Shown piece after piece: positions 57,475 to 64,000 of a stretch of DNA of 64,000 bases. The stretch is taken from NCBI GenBank assembly GCA_001600495.1, contig BCKE01000004.1, forward strand, positions 607,852 through 671,851, written 5' to 3'. How positions within the stretch are numbered: the stretch's first letter is position 1; each line of letters starts with the position of its first letter. The notes under the pieces are model-generated. The model ran no database searches. It worked only from the letters and a program-made list of their open reading frames with translations, and had not been told where the DNA came from. The DNA comes from Pilasporangium apinafurcum. Lineage: Eukaryota; Oomycota; Peronosporomycetes; Pythiales; Pythiaceae. Both the position numbers and the translations under genes were made by a program.

Positions 57475-58867
57475 TTAACTTAACGAAGCCAAAAATTCTT
57501 CAATTTCTGCAGAGTCCAGAGCATCAAATGTGGCTTCATCAACGACCGGCAGCTTTTTCCCTTTTCGCTTCAGGTTGTAACGATGCCATTCCGACCGAAA
57601 ATGCTCACGGTATTTTTGCATGTCTGATCCAAAATCGCCGCCGCATGTGCTGCACTGTCTTGATTTCTTTTCTCCATCTGCAGCACCACCAGCTGGAACA
57701 ATTGCAGGCTGAGTTGGAGCGGCGCTGAGCTTCGTAGAAGATTCTGAAGACAAACCCAATCGTTCCGTTTTCTGTGTGATTTCGTCGTCAATGTTGTGTT
57801 CACCTTCTCGATGGCTCTTCAGGTCAATCACTTGCAAGGATCCCGAACCTACCACAAACGTCAGCTCAGTACTTCAATATGGCAAACTCATGAAGATAAT
57901 CTTACTCCTACCGGCACTATGCTCCTGGACGAGTGCATCTGCAATACGATACGAGCCAGGGTTAATGAGAACGACCATTCGAGCAGGCTCCGTCCACGAT
58001 TCTTCAATAATTTCGGCTTTTTCTTTGAGTAACGCTTCCTTGATCAGCTTTGCCCCCGCGACTGGTGCCATGACCTGAATTTTCATTTTGGCGCGTGCAA
58101 TCGGGATGTGACCCTGTAATTTCTTGATCACTTCCAGTGCCTGTTGCTTGGCGCTGCGGTTTGGGATGACAGCGTAGTGAATCTCTTTCATCACACGTTC
58201 AATCACACTGAACTGATTTACATGACACACACATAGATGCAGAGACATAAATCATTCGTTACAAATATCATTGCCGACAATGAACCAGAGATTTAGAACG
58301 TACTGGGTAGGGACGATTTGAATTTGGATTGACACATTTGTCAGCAACGATGGTGGCAATATCTCGATACATACTACGCTCACGCGCATAACGACATATT
58401 CAAACAAAACGTAATCAGTAAGTGCCAATAGCCCAATAGATACAGTGAACAGTATCGACCTACTTTTCCACTTGCGCCTTGCGTTCTCCTTCGGAAACCT
58501 GTAATTCGCCATGATCCAGAATGATGCGACACGCTTGCTCTTCATCGTTCACGCCAAATACCTCAACCCAGTCCTTCTTCTTAGCGAATTTACCCTGTCC
58601 AAGCATGATATATTAATCCACGTGACTCGTTCCACCCATATAGACAGTTACGTGCATGTGCACCGCACGTACCTTGGAGACGTTTTCGTACACTTTGGTG
58701 ATTTGTAGCACTTCATCGATGTCTTCTTCGACGCCATTACGCCAGTTGAGGACCTTGTTCTTATAGCACGCGATCTCAAACCGCTTACCACTTTTCTTCA
58801 TGCGCACAACAGCGACATTCGTGAGCAAGATCTTCCCCACGGGTTGGCTGATGCGTCCGCCGCTCAT
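57475..58867 (-). CDS. SBDS: Ribosome maturation protein SBDS with C-terminal C2H2 zinc finger
   Basis: Exons 58867-58673, 58594-58464, 58373-58304, 58212-57912 and 57848-57475, 356 aa, against about 250 for animal and fungal SBDS. Family sequence: [79 protein letters not shown] and [25 protein letters not shown] works with EFL1 to release eIF6 from 60S subunits. After the SBDS core an extra tail has a zinc finger, CSTCGGDF followed by [14 protein letters not shown], similar to fingers in RNA/60S-binding proteins. Extended SBDS forms with a finger are known in some other eukaryotes. The ATG at 58867 is the family start. Confidence 0.93.
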
Positions 58868-60821
58868 TGTCGTTGCTGCTCTACCTTCCACCCGATTTAG
58901 ATAATCAATCCACTTTTTCTCTCAACACAGAAGAATCTACACTATTCCACACTATTTAAGATAATAACCATCATTGTGTCTCCGTAGACTATCACTCATG
59001 GTGGGAAAGGAAACTTGCGTGACTTCTTCGTGTGGAGGGATGGATTTTTGAGGCAGCCGCAGGTTCATGGGTTATGCATTGCATGGTGGCAGCGTTTGAG
59101 TGAATATCTCATATCTGTGGTTATGGATTTTCTGTTTCATAAAGCTGGATGGACTTCGTACAACCTGGCCTTGCACGAGTTCGTCACCCATATCATGCAA
59201 AAAAACATAATAATTAGTCGACTAAATTTGGCTAAACAAGTTTCTTTGGCGACTCCATCGTATTCTTTATGTACTTGTTGTCAGGAAATAAAGCGGAAAC
59301 TTGCCGGTGATTGGGGCGCCATGAATCGTTGCGTGAATAAACGATGGACCAACGATGTGGAGCTTGGACACGTTGTCATTTCGTGCTTTTGAACGAGAGG
59401 AACTGGATCCTGTACGATTGGCAACAAGATTCACGTCTAGTCGTGCAAACCAGTAACACGCACGAAAAATGACGACGATCGAGTTACCAATGTCGTGCAG
59501 ACGATGGCAGTTGATCCTGACATCATGTTCTTATGACAGGAAAACCTGGAATCAATGAACATTGCATTTGTCTTTTGTGATTCTTTGAATATGGCTGCCG
59601 AGGCTTCCTTCACAATTGCACAAGATTTGCAACAAGACGGCATTTCAAGGAACATTGCCCTCTACTTGGTATGTATAGGCCAGATTCAACTAAAAACGAG
59701 CATTAGTACCTCTGTAAGTGTCGTGGCGACATCTCCCAATTTGAGCACCACATGCTAAATATAACCCAAGTAATCACTGCCACATGGACGTCCACGATTA
59801 CCGGTGTAATTTTTCCTACAGCATCTTGTTATTCCACTATATTCCAACCCAGTTGGGAGAAGACGTGCATGGTACTTCAAGTCGATCTGCCGTAAGCTCG
59901 ACGTTTTCTTCCCAGTCAAACTATGTCCATATGCTATAAGAATGGAATTGAGGCAATTCTTGGAGTGTATGAGTAGTGGTTTTTTAATAAACAGAATAAC
60001 TCAATTTGGAAGTATAGAAAACAAAACTACTAGCCATCGTCAAGCAATGTTGACGTTAAATTTGTCTATCAAGTGTCTGGAATATGCTTCTTCTTGATTG
60101 TTTTTGCAGGTTCAAGTGAAAGGATCCAATCAAATGCTCCACGTCTGCTCTATCACAAGCAGATGGGTGTCTATAATCCACGGTAGGTACAATTTTTAGA
60201 CACAGACCTTCACTTTTTTTTCTAAATTGTGTAGGTACGCGAGTCACAACGATACGATAATCTGTGACGGTAGTCTGATTGGACCAGTGACAGATCCAAA
60301 GCGTGGACAGGGCAGATCCAAAAACAAGCTCATCTTCAAGTGACATTTCCGGTCACCAACTCGTCTCACAAAAAAGCAAAAACGAACAACAGCAAGAGTG
60401 GAGCCAGTCAAAGCGGGTGAGAAAGCTGCGGTTTCGGGGTAACTGCCATCCCCGATCCCTTGTTACTATACAAAAACCAAATGATCGAAGATGTATTTGC
60501 GATGGGGCGGGAAGTACGAGACAAAAATCCGAGACGTTTTGTGGCGTTGTGGGGTGGAAAGGGGGGGGGTACGTTAGTGGTTTTTGTCGCGGATCGGTAG
60601 TGCAAGAGTGATGGTGCGTGTACATTTGTGTATGTGAGTGGTCGACGCCACTTCTTCGTCCACGTCCACACACCTGGCAAACAACTGTACACCACCACTC
60701 TCGTCAAAACAGATTTTTAGTCTGCGGGCGAGAAAAATTCATTTGCTGAATTCCTGTCAACAGCGCAAAAAGAAAATCGCAACAAAAAAGCGAAAACAAA
60801 TTTTATCACACACATCCAATA
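58868..60821. other. About 2 kb without a supported gene; probable gene remnants
   Basis: Several coding-like plus-strand patches lie in different frames separated by stops: near 59020-59110 (VHGLCIAWWQRLSEY), 59355-59440 (SLDTLSFRAFEREELDPVRL) and 59540-59670 (ESMNIAFVFCDSLNMAAEAS). A minus-strand frame at 60056-60346 starts with ATG (MSLEDELVFGSALSTLW). I cannot join these into a consistent gene. The most likely reading is a decayed gene plus the promoter of the gene at 60822. Confidence 0.3.
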
Positions 60822-61499
60822 ATGAGCTTTTGTGTAGTGCCTGTGTCCCCTGTCACGCGGCAAGAACGAATCCTGAAAAGACCACGAACCACGAGCACTA
60901 CTATCGACGACGCCTCAAGTATTGAGCGTATCCTTAAAGCGTGCAAGCAAACCAACCAAGCGTCACCACATTCCCCGTGTGTCAGCCATAATAACGAATC
61001 GGGGGCAGCCACAGTTTCCAATAAAAACCACACTACCCGACCAAATATGAATGTACCGCCAACAGCAGAAGCAGATAATATGGCATCATTCCTACAGATG
61101 TGCAGCAATATCCGCCAAGCGATCACATTCCTACAGAATTCGCGACGACACGCGTTGGGATTATGTCTGAAGAATCAATGGGAACGCGCGCTGATGGTCT
61201 TGGAGAAAGTGGAACGCGCCAACGACATGATTTCGCGTCAACGACGGAAAACCGTGGTACAGGAAGCAAACGCACAGCATATTTTGGATCTACTCGCTGA
61301 CGATGAAAACATCAATGACCAACAAAGTGAACAGAGCGCCAAGCGAAAGGTTCGTTTCAGTGACGACGTCCAGGTCGCTGAGGTGGAAGCGATGGATCGA
61401 TCGCCTGCGCCGATGCCTCCATTTGTACGTGAAGAGATCCTGGTGTTGCGTGCGTCTCGTCCAATTCCGGTGGGGAATTTTTCCGAATTCTGGAATTAG
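60822..61499 (+). CDS. Small protein with a KVRFSDDV-type motif, unknown function
   Basis: Single exon, 225 aa, ATG at 60822. The N-terminal 90 residues are Thr/Ser/Asn-rich and disordered. Residues about 90-150 are helical and Arg-rich (MASFLQMCSNIRQAITFLQN, WERALMVLEKVERANDMI). A C-terminal RKVRFSDDVQVAEVEAMDR is short and basic-then-acidic, the style of a phosphatase-docking (RVxF-like KVRF) or the stramenopile V-x-F segment. It ends in a proline-rich stretch and FSEFWN. No domain recognised. Confidence 0.7.
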   Translation: MSFCVVPVSPVTRQERILKRPRTTSTTIDDASSIERILKACKQTNQASPHSPCVSHNNESGAATVSNKNHTTRPNMNVPPTAEADNMASFLQMCSNIRQAITFLQNSRRHALGLCLKNQWERALMVLEKVERANDMISRQRRKTVVQEANAQHILDLLADDENINDQQSEQSAKRKVRFSDDVQVAEVEAMDRSPAPMPPFVREEILVLRASRPIPVGNFSEFWN

Positions 61500-61687
61500 A
61501 TGGAATTTTTGAGGGCGTTCTTTATTTATTGCGATGAAAATGCTAATTTTCCTTTAAAGTTGTTTAATATTTTTGACAAACCAAATGAAATGGATGTTTC
61601 TATCAAACAAAGCATTCACGAAATCCAACTCTTGTTTCTCACCCATTATCTCTCAGTGCAGCCACTATAACAACGCAGGTGCGTGAC

Positions 61688-62724
61688 TTAGTAGCCAACA
61701 AGAACCTTCTCTCGCAGTGAAGGGGGCAGTTGCCGTTGAACAATCTCTTCAATCTCGCTCAGCTTATAACGCGCTGAGAAATGCACCAAGATCAGCTTCC
61801 TGACGTGCTGAAAACGGTCCGCTAATTCAACAATCTGATACGTTCAAGAAGAACAAACAAGAACATTATTCAATAAATAACAGGTAAAACCCAATTGGAC
61901 TTCCGAAAATAACAATGGAGTGTACAACACCTGATGGAGATGAATGTGACCGCGGTTAGTCGCCTCTGCTGGCGGCATTTTCTGATCAATATACGTTGCC
62001 TTCAAACAGCGAGAAAAAGGAATCAAATAGAATCATGTGGATGTAGCATGTTAGCCATTCAACCATCCGGCATACCAACCTCTGTGATGAGAACTTTGAC
62101 GCGAAGCAAATCATTAACTGCTGAACCTTCATCATTATCACCACTATTCGCATTAAACACATCCACGCTAGTGTCGCCAGTGTAGGCAATCTCTGGGGTA
62201 ATCTTCGTGCATGTAACTTCCTGCCCTTCCGTCCTGAGCGCGCGTACGGCGAGACGATCGAGATTTGAGTATTCTTCTTTAAGCTTAGTCTTTTTCTGAT
62301 AGAGAATGTACCCAAGGCTGTGCACACGATGGTGAGTCGGAACGGCACGAACCATCCACTGTTCCGATATGTGCACTTCTTGCTCAGGCTCCACGGGAAT
62401 GATGTGTGCAGCGAAGCATTCATCTTCCTGCATTAATGCTGCACTTTTTAAAATATTTTCCATGTGTGCGACAAGATGCGCTGGTACATAGTACTTGGCT
62501 GGTTTCATCCTTTGCAGCGAACGACGTGCTGCGTGGGTCACGAAGGCGTTGATGTGATCTACATGGCCATGTGTGATGAATACATGTGACTTCCCCACGA
62601 CCGTGCGGTCAATAAACCCCATATCGAACGCAAGATCAAGTCCATCTATGTAGCAACATGATTCTATTCCAGCCACCGCGCGAATACGGAAAGTGTATCC
62701 TTCTGCCTCCACCACCTTGGTCAT
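61688..62724 (-). CDS. tRNase Z, short form (tRNA 3'-end endonuclease, metallo-beta-lactamase fold)
   Basis: Exons 62724-62080, 61999-61931 and 61834-61688, 286 aa, the size of short tRNase Z. The metal motif is VFITHGHVDHINAF (HxHxDH), followed by the tRNase Z family region THHRVHSLGYILYQKKTKLK, the metal Asp in EIAYTGDTS, and EATYIDQKMPPAEATNRGHIHLHQ. It most resembles plant TRZ1/2-type proteins. It trims the 3' trailer of pre-tRNAs. The preceding frame is open but lacks an ATG, so 62724 (MTKVVEAEGYTFRIRAVAGI) is the start. Confidence 0.9.
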
Positions 62725-63065
62725 CTTGTGTTTTTGCTGTCCATGTGATTGACTGGGTTGGGCAAAAACACTGCGTTTTTGTATAGAAATTTCTAATTGA
62801 GGATTTCCGGTATATTTATGCCGTTGCTTGGGCTTCACACTCACTGTTACCACTTGGACTTTACCTAATTAACAGTCGTGGACATCATAAAGGAAACATT
62901 TTCACCAAAAAAATAATTGGGCTGCTCAAAAAGTTCAGATAAAGCGCCGCTGATTTCAATTGTTTTCGCTCACATCACAGGTTTGTGTATTGCAGGAGCA
63001 CGCATCAAAAAAAATTATTGCTACAAATTTAATATGAATTTCATTATAGGTCAACTGTGTGCATA
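62725..63065. other. Upstream region of the tRNase Z gene
   Basis: About 340 bases. A possible upstream 5' exon boundary (ttaattag before the open frame at 62865) exists, but the frame has no start codon. No other feature. Confidence 0.4.
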
Positions 63066-63275
63066 CTAAAGTGCTATTAAAAATGCAGCCTCATTCGAGC
63101 TCTCCTCGTGCTGGAAATCTTCGAACTCAGCGCTCTCAGAGTCTGAATCGCTTCTCGCTTCGTCTATATCACCCTCTTCATCAATCTGAGCTTCTTTCCA
63201 CAGCTCAAATGCCCGCTCTGCTGCTGTACGAATCATTGTTTCAACCCTCATTTGTTTGTCGTCCTCATTTTCCAT
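63066..63275 (-). CDS. Small acidic protein, unknown function
   Basis: An uninterrupted 69-aa frame with ATG at 63275. The N-terminal half is a helix (MIRTAAERAFELWKEAQ) and the rest is strongly acidic (EEGDIDEARSDSDSESAEFE). The composition is unlike random ORFs in this AT-rich stretch, so it is probably real, but no family is recognised and it could be one exon of a longer gene. Confidence 0.5.
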   Translation of the reverse strand: MENEDDKQMRVETMIRTAAERAFELWKEAQIDEEGDIDEARSDSDSESAEFEDFQHEESSNEAAFLIAL

Positions 63276-63920
63276 TGTGAAATGTCACTACGTCAATAGC
63301 ATACAAAATTCAATATACTTATATTTTCACAAATTTACGCACCAGCCCTAATTACGAGGAATGAGCATATCTCGAGCTTAAATCCCCCAATTCAACAGCT
63401 GAGTACATCATTGGAAAGCCAGCAAAAAATACTTTCAAACACAATTATCCTTGTTGCATATACAAAAGAATTGAGAAAGTTATCCCAATGTTTCCTTTAT
63501 GGTGTCCACCACTGTAATACAGTATTACTCATAGTTACCTAATTTTTTCATTATTTTTTCTAAGAAATGGGTAAAATTGGGAGGTTAAATCTTGCAATAT
63601 CAGCAATTACAGCAACTAGAAAGTCATTTTGCCAAAGTTCCCATCATTTATCAACGTTAGAGAGATGATATACACCCTCTTTACTAACTGACACTAGATA
63701 CACGTGCGAGGAAGCGTATGAAGAGGAAAGAGAGAAACCGAAAGAGATTTGCTCTTCTGGAGGAAACTTAGGAACTCAATTATCACATTTAATAAAGCTA
63801 TGTAGAAAGTAAAACAATGAGTGACTGATGTTCGAGAGATTCACTACATACCAACTGTAGCAACCAAAAACCTCAGCGCACGATCGGACGCCAAACTTCA
63901 ACATTCTCCGATTTGCCACG
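63276..63920. other. Divergent upstream region
   Basis: About 640 bases, AT-rich, between the small acidic protein and the gene beginning at 63921. No feature recognised. Confidence 0.5.
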
Positions 63921-64000
63921 ATGAAGAGAAGAGGTCGTCCACCAGATTTCGATGAGGAAGACTCTCACGATGACTTTGAAGATGTAGGGCTTCAAATTGG
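63921..64000 (+). CDS. Start of a gene cut by the right edge (Lys/Arg-rich then acidic N-terminus)
   Basis: An ATG at 63921 opens a frame that runs to the window end: MKRRGRPPDFDEEDSHDDFE and on. The RGRPP is AT-hook-like, followed by an acidic stretch, which fits a nuclear protein. Too short to identify. Confidence 0.5.
   Translation, partial: MKRRGRPPDFDEEDSHDDFEDVGLQI

Noticed and set aside
60056-60346. 96-codon minus-strand ORF starting MSLEDELVFG
   Set aside because: Looks plausible, but there is no homology or exon context to support a gene.

Overview
The window is nuclear DNA from a eukaryote with compact, intron-containing genes. Most introns are about 60-110 nt with GTANGT-type donors, and exon phases close exactly in the models given below. 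The gene content points to an oomycete-like stramenopile: a prolyl 4-hydroxylase/GlcNAc-transferase fusion, a CRT-like transporter, an enkurin and an EF-hand coiled-coil protein of flagellate type, and two proteins with a phospho-motif segment I associate with stramenopiles. The genus cannot be fixed from sequence alone. No rRNA, tRNA, CRISPR or viral segment was recognised.

Layout. 0-7.6 kb: a 2OG-Fe(II) oxygenase (cut by the left edge), a sideroflexin, and two coiled-coil genes converging on each other. 7.9-13 kb: a small accessory island with three intact MAPEG/microsomal glutathione-S-transferase genes, one dead copy, and copies of a roughly 350-bp fold-back repeat, two of them forming a 285-bp inverted repeat around one intact and one dead MAPEG copy. 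13.8-25.5 kb: bifunctional purine enzyme PurH, phosphatidylserine synthase, a PI3-kinase with N-terminal cNMP-binding-like and GAF domains, and a chloroquine-resistance-transporter-like protein. 25.8-33.1 kb: a coiled-coil protein, uroporphyrinogen decarboxylase, endonuclease III (NTH1), and the tiny TFIIH subunit TFB5. 33.2-38.6 kb: another fold-back copy, then a divergent pair: imidazolonepropionase (HutI) and a fused HutF-type formimidoylglutamate deiminase plus M20 deacylase. 38.7-51.2 kb: prolyl hydroxylase-GlcNAc transferase fusion, FAD oxidoreductase, CDK11-like kinase, EF-hand coiled-coil protein, SRPK, and a disordered protein. 52-64 kb: an uncharacterised nine-exon gene, a type I membrane glycoprotein, enkurin, SBDS with a zinc finger, a small regulatory-looking protein, tRNase Z, a 69-aa acidic protein, and the start of one more gene.

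How the genes work together. Most are unrelated housekeeping genes. The clearest functional unit is the divergent histidine-degradation pair: HutI makes formiminoglutamate, the HutF half of the fusion would deiminate it to N-formylglutamate, and the M20 half is a plausible deformylase, so two adjacent genes may carry the last three steps. The shared 243-bp promoter holds repeated GTTTACCA elements and a small palindrome. The MAPEG island looks like a recent local amplification involving the fold-back repeat.

Exon coordinates were worked out by hand from splice signals, reading phase and family similarity. No database search was run.
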